From assembly GCF_003286415.2 (NCBI RefSeq), contig NZ_CP043450.1, forward strand, positions 4,650,001 to 4,714,000: DNA of 64,000 nucleotides. Reading direction: 5' to 3'. Origin of the DNA: Mucilaginibacter rubeus. GTDB lineage: Bacteria; Bacteroidota; Bacteroidia; Sphingobacteriales; Sphingobacteriaceae. Shown in pieces: positions 15,927 to 24,293 of this stretch. A program made the position numbers and the translations under genes. The notes beneath the pieces are model-generated. The model searched no databases, was not told where the DNA came from, and worked only from the letters and a program-made list of their open reading frames with translations. The number at the start of each line of letters is the position of its first letter. Position 1 is the stretch's first letter.

Positions 15927-17561
15927 TTAATGTCCGCCTTTAACTTCAACGTGGTCAAGGTCGATACCCTGACTGCGAAGCTCGCGGCTAACTTTCCATG
16001 CAAAATAAGCAAGGTATGCAAAGCCAATTACAGGTACAATGTATGAGAAGTGGATACCGCTCACGCCCGGAATAACACCTGTTGCACCATCGGCAATTTT
16101 ACCTTGTAGCGGTGGAATAATTGAACCACCCAGGATCATCATAATTAAAAATGCAGATCCCTGGCTGGTGTACTTACCCAAACCGGTAATAGCTAATGAG
16201 AAAATTGATGGCCACATGATAGAGCAGCATAAACCACCGCTGATGAATGCGAATGTAGCAACCTTACCTGTAGTAAATAAACCTGCAAGCATGAACGCTA
16301 CACCTAACAATCCAAGTACCGATAATGTACGGGTTGGCTTTTGCTGACCGATGAAGAAAGCCACTACCAGGATAGCTACACAAATTGCATAAGCATACAA
16401 GTTGCTTACATTAACGCCAGTGGCAGCATTCACTAATAAAACAATGCCAAAAGCAAGGAATGGAATTAACACATATAATATGTATTTAACCGATTTTGAA
16501 AGGTTGAAAGCGTCAATAGAACCCGCAAAACGGCCAATCATCAAACTACCCCAGTATAAAGAAATATAAGGAGCGATATCAGACTCGGCAAAAGAACCAA
16601 ATTCAGGGGTTTTTAATAAAGCGCCCATGTTACTTTGAATAGTTACCTCGGTACCTACGTAAGTAAATATGGCCAGCATTCCTAATATCAACTGTGGGTA
16701 CTGCATAGCTCCCCAACCTTCTTTGTTCTTTTTGGCGGCGAAAATAGTACCTACCAATGTAAAAATGATTATTGCTAACGAAGCATACACAAAATACTGA
16801 CTTGGTACGCCGGTAGTCTTGCTGATAGGATCGGCAGCAAGTATCAAACAAAACGCTACAAACATAACCAGCAATGGTGTATTTGCTTTTGAGCTTGACT
16901 CGATCTTTTCGTCGCTGGTAACTTTTGGAAGGTTTGAGAACCAGAAGAACAATGCAACTGCAATGAACAAACCTGCTAACAAATAATACAGGTTATTAAT
17001 TGATGAAATTTTAACATCGGCAGCTGCAGTTTTAGCTGTTGCCGAACCAAATAATACCACGCCTACTACAACAGGACCCAATAAAGCACCTATGTTATTA
17101 ATACTACCTGCAAAATTCAATCGGTTTGAACCGGTTTCGGGCGGGCCCAACGCAACCACAAAAGGGTTTGCAGCTGTTTGCTGTAATGAAAAACCAACGG
17201 CTATAATGAAGAAAACAGCCAGGATAAAGCCAAATGCACCTGAAGCTACAGCAGGGATCATACCCAAAGCACCAACAGCCGAAATAATAAGGCCTAAAAT
17301 GATACCATTTTTGTAACCTAACTTGTTCATGATATCAACCTTACTTGCCTGAGATGCAAAATAAAGTATCAGTGAACCAATGAAATACCCACCATAAAAG
17401 GTAAAGTCAATTAATTGTGATTCGAACTGGGTGAGGTGAAAGTGCTCTTTACAGAAGGGTATAAAAATACCGTTGGAGGCCGCTAAAAAGCCCCAGAAAA
17501 AAAACACGGTAATCAGCGTATACAGGGCTGTACCGTAGTTTTTAGCATTGTTTTGTTCCAT
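15927..17561 (-). CDS. MFS sugar transporter, FucP/glucose-galactose type
   Basis: A 544-residue inner-membrane permease with 12 or more hydrophobic helices. The N-terminus (YTLITVFFFWGFLAASNGIFIPFCKEHFHLTQFESQLIDFTFYGGYFIGSL) and LQQTAANPFVVALGPPETGSNRLNFAGSINNIGALLGP are typical of the FucP/NagP-like MFS group of Bacteroidota, which import hexoses with protons. It is longer than E. coli FucP (about 438) because of extra helices in the middle. The substrate is not deducible; no catabolic genes adjoin it. It is divergent from the LysE-type gene. Confidence 0.88.
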   Translation of the reverse strand: MEQNNAKNYGTALYTLITVFFFWGFLAASNGIFIPFCKEHFHLTQFESQLIDFTFYGGYFIGSLILYFASQASKVDIMNKLGYKNGIILGLIISAVGALGMIPAVASGAFGFILAVFFIIAVGFSLQQTAANPFVVALGPPETGSNRLNFAGSINNIGALLGPVVVGVVLFGSATAKTAAADVKISSINNLYYLLAGLFIAVALFFWFSNLPKVTSDEKIESSSKANTPLLVMFVAFCLILAADPISKTTGVPSQYFVYASLAIIIFTLVGTIFAAKKNKEGWGAMQYPQLILGMLAIFTYVGTEVTIQSNMGALLKTPEFGSFAESDIAPYISLYWGSLMIGRFAGSIDAFNLSKSVKYILYVLIPFLAFGIVLLVNAATGVNVSNLYAYAICVAILVVAFFIGQQKPTRTLSVLGLLGVAFMLAGLFTTGKVATFAFISGGLCCSIMWPSIFSLAITGLGKYTSQGSAFLIMMILGGSIIPPLQGKIADGATGVIPGVSGIHFSYIVPVIGFAYLAYFAWKVSRELRSQGIDLDHVEVKGGH

Positions 17562-17728
17562 TTTAAAGTAGGTTGTACTGATTTGATTTTTGAATCTCTA
17601 AACATAATTCAATTTTGGTAAAAGTCTCCACTCTTTTTTAAATAAATTAAATCACAATTTTATGTTTCGTTGTTTAACTGATAAAATTGCATATTCGCAA
17701 TGTTCAAAAAAGAACAAAGCTTAACTTA

Positions 17729-18385
17729 ATGATAAAAGCCATTGTTTCGGGTATCGGGTTTGGATTAGTACTTACGTTTATAACCGGCCCGGTTTTTTTT
17801 GCGCTTATTAAAACCAGTATCGAAAAAGGCTTTCATGCCGGTGTTTCGCTTGCTCTTGGTGTAGTTTGCAGCGATGTGGTTTTTGTTGGTGCAATCCTGT
17901 TTGGTTCGCAATATATCGATGTATCCGACCATACCAAAGTCATAGCCGGCGTTGTAGGCAGCGCCATACTATTCGCGCTTGGCTTGTACTATATGTTCAA
18001 AAAAAGCGAGATCAATTACGAAAATAAAGTCCCCTCAAGTGCCGACCGCTTTGGTTACGTACTCAAGGGTTTTTTGATGTGCATTTTCAACCCTACCCTC
18101 CTATTCCATTGGACGGTGGTAATTGGTGCCGCCAGTACAACCTTCCTTGTAGGTACGCCGCACAGGTCGTTCCATATCGCTGTCATGTTTCTTACCATAC
18201 TTATTATTCAATTCGGTATGGATACCCTCAAAGCTTTCTACGCTAATAAACTCCGGGCACGCATTTCGGTTAAATTTATTCACCGGTTAAATGAAGTTGC
18301 CGGTATCGCGCTTATTATCGCCTCGTTAGTGTTGATTGATAAGCTGGTTACACACTTTGTGTTTGCAGCGCCGGCAGGGTCATAA
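17729..18385 (+). CDS. LysE-family amino-acid exporter
   Basis: A 218-residue membrane protein with about six helices. The N-terminal IKAIVSGIGFGLVLTFITGPVFFALIKTSIEKGFHAGVSLALGVVCSDVVF segment is the LysE/RhtB signature region. Such proteins export amino acids or related metabolites. I place the start at ATG 17729; an upstream TTG at 17687 would prepend a charged, non-hydrophobic peptide. Substrate unknown. The gene converges on purF, with an 80-bp palindrome between them. Confidence 0.85.
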   Translation: MIKAIVSGIGFGLVLTFITGPVFFALIKTSIEKGFHAGVSLALGVVCSDVVFVGAILFGSQYIDVSDHTKVIAGVVGSAILFALGLYYMFKKSEINYENKVPSSADRFGYVLKGFLMCIFNPTLLFHWTVVIGAASTTFLVGTPHRSFHIAVMFLTILIIQFGMDTLKAFYANKLRARISVKFIHRLNEVAGIALIIASLVLIDKLVTHFVFAAPAGS

Positions 18386-18462
18386 TAATTCAGCTGTCGT
18401 AAATAAGATCGAATCCCTACTTAATACTTGATTTCTTTTGGAAGAAAAGACTTCTCCGCATC

Positions 18463-18542
18463 GTCATTGCGAGGTACGAAGCAATCCCCGACTTTACAGG
18501 GCAGATCTGCTAATAGGGGATTGCTTCGTACCTCGCAATGAC
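18463..18542. repeat. 80-bp palindromic element, GTCATTGCGAGG family, perfect arms
   Basis: Two 27-base arms (18463-18489 and 18516-18542) are perfect reverse complements around a 26-base loop. The variable stem position is T on the left and A on the right. It lies in the gap between convergent lysE-like and purF genes. Confidence 0.92.
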
Positions 18543-18569
18543 GCGCTTAGATATTAAATTGTTTAAAAC

Positions 18570-18599
18570 AAAAAAGGCGATGAAAAATTCATCGCCTTG
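18570..18599 (-). terminator. Intrinsic terminator of purF
   Basis: On the minus strand AAGGCGATGAA pairs perfectly with TTCATCGCCTT (18574-18584 with 18588-18598), followed by TTTTTTG. It lies about 35 bp past the purF stop codon. Confidence 0.88.
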
Positions 18600-18633
18600 T
18601 ATATCAATACCCCTTTAGGGGGGTTAAGGGGTT

Positions 18634-20541
18634 TTACATATAAGCTCTTTGATTTTTACCTTCCATCCAGTTAACAAAGGCGCGGTTAACAACCTTGTTA
18701 CCGCCTGGAGTTGGATAATCACCGCTGAAATACCAGTCGCCAAGGTTATCAGGACATGCGATGTGCAGGTTATCTAATGTTTGATAAATTACCTGTACTT
18801 CGCAGTTCACATTTTTAGGGGTGATGATCTGGGCGATACGGTCAGAGATCTGCTGATCGGTAAACATCGCGTAAATCTCTTTAACGTAGTTTTGAACTTC
18901 TTCTTTCGGTAATTTCTGGCTGTCTTTACATTTTTGGTAAACATCCAGGATCACATCTTCCCTGTCCATTTCTTTCAACAGGCTGATTGCTGCCTCAAAA
19001 GCAACAAACTCGCCCATGCGCGACATATCGATACCATAGCAGTCTGGGTAACGGATCTGCGGAGCAGATGAAACCACAACAACCTTTTTAGGGCCGAGCC
19101 TGTCAAGAATTTTCAGGATACTTTGTTTCAGCGTAGTACCACGAACAATTGAATCATCCAATACCACTAAGGTGTCGGTGCCTTTTTTGATGAGACCATA
19201 AGTTGTATCATACACGTGGGCTACCATTTCGGTACGGTCGGCATCTTGTGTAATGAACGTACGGAGCTTAACATCTTTAATGGCGATCTTTTCAACACGC
19301 GGCGCAACCTGAAGTATTTCGGCAACCTTCTCTTCGGTAATATCGGCTCCAAGCTTCACTAATTCTTCATGCTGATATTTCTTCACATACTTGTGCATAC
19401 CTTCAACCATACCGTAAAAAGCAACTTCGGCGGTGTTTGGTATGTACGAGAATACCGTGTTTTTGATATCGTGATTAACAAAATCCAGAATTTGTGGACA
19501 AAGCAAACGACCTAATTGTTTACGCTCACGGTAAATAGCCGCATCGCTGCCGCGCGAAAAGTAAATCCGCTCGAACGAGCAGGCTTTTCTTTCCTGTGGC
19601 TCGCTGAACATATCCTCAGTTATCTTACCGTTCTTTTTAACGATCAAGGCATGACCAGGGCGAATTTCCCTGATCTGTTCCATCGGTATATTAAAGGCGG
19701 TTTGGATAGCCGGACGCTCAGAAGCAGCAACAACGATCTCGTCATTATAATAATAATAAGCCGGACGAATACCAGCAGGGTCGCGCATAACAAAGGCATC
19801 GCCATGACCAAGGATCCCGGCAATGGTATAACCGCCATCCCAGTTTTTGGCCGATTTACGAAGGATCTTGGCAACATCCATATCATTAGCGATAAGTTTG
19901 CTAATTTCCCTGTTATCGTCCAATCCCTCACGTTTGTACTGATCAAACAAGCCTTGATTTTCGGTATCAATAAAGTGGCCTATTTTTTCGAGCACGGTAA
20001 CGGTATCGGCTTTTTCTTTTGGATGCTGGCCTAAAGCATATAACTGCTGCAATAACTCATCAACATTGGTCATGTTAAAGTTGCCTGCAATAACCAGGTT
20101 ACGGGTCATCCAGTTATTTTGCCTTAAAAACGGGTGGCAGCTTTCAATGCTGTTTTTGCCATGGGTACCATAACGCAGGTGCCCTAACAAAACCTCGCCG
20201 GTAAAGCTAACGTGTTCTTTAAGCCATTCGGCATCGGCCAGTTTTTCGGGAGCTTCTTTCTGAATATCCGCAAATTTCTTTTGGATGTATTCAAAAATAT
20301 CAGCAACAGCATTTGAAGCCATTGAACGGTGACGGCTGATGTATCTTTTGCCCGGTTCAATATCCAGCTTAATGGTAGCAACACCTGCGCCATCCTGGCC
20401 GCGGTTGTGCTGTTTTTCCATTAAAAGGTAAAGTTTGTTCAGGCCGTACAGTGCAGTTCCGTACTTTTTCTGATAATAAGATAGTGGCTTTAGTAAGCGG
20501 ATAAATGCCACACCGCATTCATGTTTAATCTGATCGCTCAT
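18634..20541 (-). CDS. purF: Amidophosphoribosyltransferase, long Bacteroidota form
   Basis: A 635-residue enzyme of the PurF type, which makes 5-phosphoribosylamine from PRPP and glutamine, the first step of purine synthesis. The N-terminal glutaminase nucleophile is Cys9 (MSDQIKHE-CGVAF), implying removal of an 8-residue propeptide. KQHNRGQDGAGVAT is present, and the PRPP-binding loop VVLDDSIVRGTT lies in the C-terminal phosphoribosyltransferase domain. It is over 100 residues longer than E. coli PurF (505). It may be a paralogue beside a shorter PurF elsewhere. Confidence 0.85.
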   Translation of the reverse strand: MSDQIKHECGVAFIRLLKPLSYYQKKYGTALYGLNKLYLLMEKQHNRGQDGAGVATIKLDIEPGKRYISRHRSMASNAVADIFEYIQKKFADIQKEAPEKLADAEWLKEHVSFTGEVLLGHLRYGTHGKNSIESCHPFLRQNNWMTRNLVIAGNFNMTNVDELLQQLYALGQHPKEKADTVTVLEKIGHFIDTENQGLFDQYKREGLDDNREISKLIANDMDVAKILRKSAKNWDGGYTIAGILGHGDAFVMRDPAGIRPAYYYYNDEIVVAASERPAIQTAFNIPMEQIREIRPGHALIVKKNGKITEDMFSEPQERKACSFERIYFSRGSDAAIYRERKQLGRLLCPQILDFVNHDIKNTVFSYIPNTAEVAFYGMVEGMHKYVKKYQHEELVKLGADITEEKVAEILQVAPRVEKIAIKDVKLRTFITQDADRTEMVAHVYDTTYGLIKKGTDTLVVLDDSIVRGTTLKQSILKILDRLGPKKVVVVSSAPQIRYPDCYGIDMSRMGEFVAFEAAISLLKEMDREDVILDVYQKCKDSQKLPKEEVQNYVKEIYAMFTDQQISDRIAQIITPKNVNCEVQVIYQTLDNLHIACPDNLGDWYFSGDYPTPGGNKVVNRAFVNWMEGKNQRAYM

Positions 20542-20558
20542 GATTCGGAATGAGGCTG

Positions 20559-20566
20559 CAAAGGTA
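20559..20566 (-). promoter_or_regulatory. Putative -7 element (TACCTTTG) of purF
   Basis: On the minus strand TACCTTTG matches TAnnTTTG and ends 17 bp before the purF ATG, a normal promoter position. No clear TTTG -33 element is seen at the expected distance. Confidence 0.55.
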
Positions 20567-20630
20567 TCATTTTAAAATGAAGTATCAGTAAAATCTATTG
20601 TCATAACATTGCATTTATTTGCAACCCTGT

Positions 20631-20990
20631 TTAATCCGCTTTATTAGGGTAAAAAGAACGCGTAACCTCAATATATCCAACTATATGATCGTTAAACTCT
20701 TCAAGTTCTTCGGCCGGGACCCAAAGCTCATCGTGTACAACACCACCCACATTTTGCACCTCGTAGCGTTTCAAATATTCAGCAGGCAAACTAAATTTAG
20801 TCACAAAACCCGAACCAGACGCAGGCACATTCCAATCCCTTGCTATTTGAATGGCATACTCCTCGTTCATCACCGGGTAAAAAATAGGTTGCTGAGCTAA
20901 GCGTTTGGGAAAACGCTTAAAACCCGATTCTTCTATCAGTTTTAATTCTTTTGGCCCAACTGGCCTGTAAAGTATCGTTAATTCTTCCAT
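20631..20990 (-). CDS. Small uncharacterised protein (ADP-ribosylation/crystallin J1-like annotation family)
   Basis: A 119-residue soluble protein: ILYRPVGPKELKLIEESGFKRFPKRLAQQPIFYPVMNEEYAIQIARDW..., ending VGGVVHDELWVPAEELEEFNDHIVGYIEV. I recognise this as a widespread small family often labelled ADP-ribosylation/crystallin J1; I know of no demonstrated activity, and the protein is much shorter than ADP-ribosylglycohydrolases, so that name should not be read as a function. It has no signal peptide. It starts 23 bp after the stop of the amidohydrolase ... downstream on the minus strand and ends before purF's promoter region. Confidence 0.6.
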   Translation of the reverse strand: MEELTILYRPVGPKELKLIEESGFKRFPKRLAQQPIFYPVMNEEYAIQIARDWNVPASGSGFVTKFSLPAEYLKRYEVQNVGGVVHDELWVPAEELEEFNDHIVGYIEVTRSFYPNKAD

Positions 20991-21013
20991 CCGTAACTTA
21001 ATAAACCACTCAC

Positions 21014-22993
21014 CTACTTTTTAAACCCAACCATCTGGTGCAACTTAACCGGGTCATAGATCCGGCCTTCCTTTATTACTCCCGATACCTTCCTGATGTC
21101 GCTGATATTCTTCAGCGGATCACCGTCGATGATCACAAGATCGGCTTGTTTCCCCACTGCAATTGAACCGGTTGTTTTATCAAGGCTCATTACTATAGCT
21201 GGTGTTATCGTTGCTGTTTTAATAGCCTGTGCCGGAGTTAAGCCCGCTTCTACATAAAGTTCAAGCTCACGGTCTACACTGTAACCCGGGAAACCCATAT
21301 CTGTACCGGCAACTATCGGCACTCCTGCGTCATACAATACCTTAACTGCCTTCTTCATACTTTCATACAAGGGCTTAAGCTTAGCTGCCTGCGCAGGCTC
21401 CTCGCCCATATTTTTAAACAAGGCCTGAAGTGGTAGTGGCAGATTGTAGTAATTAGGTTCCAGTTTGGTTATATCATCTTTAACATTCCGGAAAGCCAGT
21501 TCAAAAACACCAACTGTAGGGTCAATAACCACATGATGGTCTTTTATAAATTTAATTGCCGCAATACTAACAGAATCATCAAAAATAATCGACCTGTCCT
21601 TATTCCGTTTCATGATGGAATACACATACTGAACATGGTTAACCATATTCATCCCCGAGTCCACACCCTGCTGCAAGGTCATACCATTCGGGATGTGGCC
21701 TGTTACGGTTAAACCCAACCGGTGTGCTTCATCGCAAATAGCTTTTACTATAGCCGGTTTTACCGAGCTGTAGATCTTGATCTGCTGAAAACCATTTTCT
21801 TTATAACGATCAACTGCCTTTATGGCTTCTTCTTTAGTATCAGCCTGAATAATGCCCAATGCATAAGGCCCTTTACCATCAATAATACCAGCTTTAATAA
21901 TATTAGGCCCCACACCTTTGCCTCCATCAATAGCCGCTTTTATAGCGTTGATATAACCAAACTCATTACCGCAATCGCGTACGGTGGTAACGCCTGCAGC
22001 GAGATAGGCGGGTCCCCATTCGGCTTGTTCAAAGTGCGCGTGCATATCCCAAAGGCCCGGCAAAACAGATTTTCCTTTAGCGTCGATGATCTTCGCCCCT
22101 GCCGGAATTTTCACTTCGCCAACTTTACCGGTTTGTTTAATAATGCCATTCTCTATTAAAACAACAGCATTAGGCGTACTTGTGCCTGTATTTACGTCAA
22201 CAAGGTTTCCGCCGGTAATGGCTATCACTTTATCAACCTTACCTGTTGGCGCGGCAGCTTTGGCAAATAGCTCCATACCATAAGTAGCAGCTTTACTGAT
22301 CAGTTGCGGCAGTAATTCTTCATAAGGCACACGCATCATTTCCAGCTTGTCGCCTTCCGCGTCATTGGTGATCAGACAGATGAGTTTACCGTCCTGATCT
22401 GTCCAAACCAGTTCGTTACCCCAAACCAGGCCGCTAATAGTAAGCCGGTTTAACACAAGTGGCTTACCGTTAAAAGTAAGCTGATCAACGCCCGCTTTTT
22501 TGATCTGAACCGCGCCGAATGGCAAGGTGTGGATACTTTCGGGCTGTTTATGCTTATTCCAATACTGAATGAGCACCTGCTGCACAGTGCCCGGCGAATA
22601 TCCGGCTACCGGGAAACTCAGGGGTAATAACTTTTGAGTATATGATGAATCATTAACGCTGATTGACGCTTCCCCGCCGCGGGTGGTCACTTTATCATCA
22701 ATGGTCGAAAATCTTGAAGTACTTCCCTTAATCGTCAATTCAAGCGGCTCAACTACAGGGTTTACTTTTAATTCGGCTTTAAGGGGTACTGGTGATCCGC
22801 GGTCTACAAACTTAAAATCGATAGTATAATGAACCGCGTCTTTATATTTATGTACGTGGTATGTTTCCTTGCCTATATGCTGTTCAAATTTGTGCAGGAA
22901 AAATGTTCCGCTGTCGGTCGGCAAATCGGTTTGTGCCCGGGCATTTGTTATCAGAGCAGAAAAAGCTGCCAATAGTAATAGATGTCGTTTCAT
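21014..22993 (-). CDS. Exported amidohydrolase (imidazolonepropionase-like)
   Basis: A 659-residue protein with a Sec signal peptide (MKRHLLLLAAFSALITNARA); the ATG at 22993 is chosen because an upstream in-frame start would bury the signal. The first 240 residues form a non-catalytic extracytoplasmic region. The rest is an amidohydrolase barrel with the metal-binding HxH in GLWDMHAHFE, later VTGHIPNG, MVNHVQ, and GTDMGFPG, ending VGKQADLVIIDGDPLKNISDI. It should hydrolyse an amide, lactam or peptide in the periplasm; the substrate is unknown. Confidence 0.88.
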   Translation of the reverse strand: MKRHLLLLAAFSALITNARAQTDLPTDSGTFFLHKFEQHIGKETYHVHKYKDAVHYTIDFKFVDRGSPVPLKAELKVNPVVEPLELTIKGSTSRFSTIDDKVTTRGGEASISVNDSSYTQKLLPLSFPVAGYSPGTVQQVLIQYWNKHKQPESIHTLPFGAVQIKKAGVDQLTFNGKPLVLNRLTISGLVWGNELVWTDQDGKLICLITNDAEGDKLEMMRVPYEELLPQLISKAATYGMELFAKAAAPTGKVDKVIAITGGNLVDVNTGTSTPNAVVLIENGIIKQTGKVGEVKIPAGAKIIDAKGKSVLPGLWDMHAHFEQAEWGPAYLAAGVTTVRDCGNEFGYINAIKAAIDGGKGVGPNIIKAGIIDGKGPYALGIIQADTKEEAIKAVDRYKENGFQQIKIYSSVKPAIVKAICDEAHRLGLTVTGHIPNGMTLQQGVDSGMNMVNHVQYVYSIMKRNKDRSIIFDDSVSIAAIKFIKDHHVVIDPTVGVFELAFRNVKDDITKLEPNYYNLPLPLQALFKNMGEEPAQAAKLKPLYESMKKAVKVLYDAGVPIVAGTDMGFPGYSVDRELELYVEAGLTPAQAIKTATITPAIVMSLDKTTGSIAVGKQADLVIIDGDPLKNISDIRKVSGVIKEGRIYDPVKLHQMVGFKK

Positions 22994-23371
22994 GAGGTCA
23001 GTAAAGTTAATGTAAGATAGTAGTTTGCCGGACATCTTACAAAACCCACTTTAAGATTTTGGCTTAAGCCCTTAAATTGCTCAATATCAACCGTTGGTTA
23101 AAACCAACGGCAATGAATATCGCTTATAAGATAAATTCCATAACAAATTTGAAACCAGTTAGCCTTAAATCTAAGCCCTTACATCATTCGACCTCAATCA
23201 ATTAGAGAGCGGTACTACCCTGACAGACAATTGCAGTAGAGCAATTACAAATTCGATTCATTGCCGTCGGTTTTAACCGACGGATAACTTTAAAATAGCA
23301 AGGGGCTTAAGCCCAAAAAACAATAAAAGCTCTTCACAAACAGTCTTTCTGATTTTTAAAACCTGATTAGT
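22994..23371. other. 378-bp gap between amidohydrolase and alkB genes
   Basis: It contains the 23058-23316 inverted-repeat element and short flanks. No gene is supported. The promoter of the amidohydrolase gene must lie at its left end; I could not pick it out. Confidence 0.6.
23058..23316. repeat. Inverted-repeat element with hairpin arms (CCGTTGGTT family)
   Basis: Outer arms GGCTTAAGCCCTT and AGGGGCTTAAGCC face each other. Just inside the left end CCGTTGGTTAAAACCAACGG is itself a hairpin, and near the right end CCGTCGGTTTTAACCGACGG is its counterpart, so each end carries its own stem-loop. The two hairpins differ by paired changes (TTGG/CCAA versus TCGG/CCGA), preserving pairing. Confidence 0.75.
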
Positions 23372-23980
23372 TTACCCAATAAACCTAAATGTAATATTAA
23401 TCCGCGCGCCCTGCATCTTGCTTGTTTTAGGAACCTGATGAAGCCAGTGATGTTGTGTTTGCCCCTGCATAATGAGCAAATCGCCATTGTTAAGTGCTAT
23501 AGAAACTCTTGCGTGTTTGTCCCGCTTATGCTTAAACTGGAAAACCCGCGAAGCACCAAATGATACCGAAGCAATGACCGGGTTACCGCCCAGTTCAGTT
23601 TCGTCATCACTATGCCAGCCCATGCTATCGTTACCATCACGGTAATAGTTGAGCAACGCTGTATTAAACCTGTGACCGCTTTGTCGCTCAGCTGCCTGTT
23701 TGATATCCAACAACAGCGGACTAAACCTGACCGGCACATTCACCACACCAGAATATACATAAACCTCGTCGCTCTCGCCATACCAGGCTGTAAGCCGGGG
23801 GAAGTTTACCTCCTTACCGTATATCTTCATTTTATCCTGTTTCCATGGCGTTTCATTAACCAGTTGCTCAAACACATCCTGCTTAAAAAAATGCGGGTAA
23901 AACAGCACCTCGCCATCAAAAGGCAGCAAGTTTTTTGAAGCCCCGAATAAGCTCAACTGATCATTATTGAATAGATCCAT
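23372..23980 (-). CDS. alkB: AlkB-like Fe(II)/2-oxoglutarate dioxygenase
   Basis: A 202-residue enzyme of the AlkB family, which removes alkyl groups from DNA or RNA bases by oxidation. The iron ligands are His123 and Asp125 (GWHSDDE) and His181 (HHWLHQVPK); the 2-oxoglutarate-binding arginines lie in the closing ARINITFRF. NYYRDGNDSMGWHSDD matches the ALKBH2/3-like bacterial branch. I start at ATG 23980; the TTG two codons upstream is less likely. It is divergent from kup. Confidence 0.92.
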   Translation of the reverse strand: MDLFNNDQLSLFGASKNLLPFDGEVLFYPHFFKQDVFEQLVNETPWKQDKMKIYGKEVNFPRLTAWYGESDEVYVYSGVVNVPVRFSPLLLDIKQAAERQSGHRFNTALLNYYRDGNDSMGWHSDDETELGGNPVIASVSFGASRVFQFKHKRDKHARVSIALNNGDLLIMQGQTQHHWLHQVPKTSKMQGARINITFRFIG

Positions 23981-23986
23981 GCTCAA

Positions 23987-24293
23987 ATATCTGTAATATC
24001 ACGATAAATGCACCATACCGCGATGGTTCTCAAAATGATAAAACCTATCATTTTGATAGCATTACCTCATATTGAGAAAAGCTTTCTCAATATGATAAAC
24101 AATTGTGAATCAAAACATAAGCAAATTCAAAAAGCTAATGGCATGCTATTTGGCCATGTGCCTCCGTAATCAAAATATAATTTACGATGGCATTGTTTAT
24201 CGCGGCAGCAGCAAAATTTGCACAACGGACCACAAACGTCCCCGCCGCAGCCTTTTACATCCTTTCTTTTTCCCCTAATAATTTATACAATTC
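23987..24293. other. Divergent 307-bp region between alkB and kup
   Basis: No gene. Two adjacent perfect hairpins lie near the alkB side (24031-24094); the kup-proximal 200 bp show no TAnnTTTG motif or recognisable riboswitch. Confidence 0.5.
24031..24094. repeat. Two adjacent perfect hairpins upstream of alkB and kup
   Basis: The first is CAAAATGATA (24031-24040) with TATCATTTTG (24046-24055) around a 5-base loop. The second is CATATTGAGAAA (24068-24079) with TTTCTCAATATG (24083-24094) around a 3-base loop. They stand 12 bp apart in a divergent promoter region, 50-115 bp from the alkB start, so they could be operators. Confidence 0.6.

Noticed and set aside
20631..20990. Calling the small protein an ADP-ribosylglycohydrolase
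   Set aside because: It is about 120 residues and lacks the Asp-rich metal motifs of that enzyme; only the annotation label is shared.
24095..24293. c-di-AMP (ydaO) riboswitch before kup
   Set aside because: None of the conserved ydaO core was seen in the leader.
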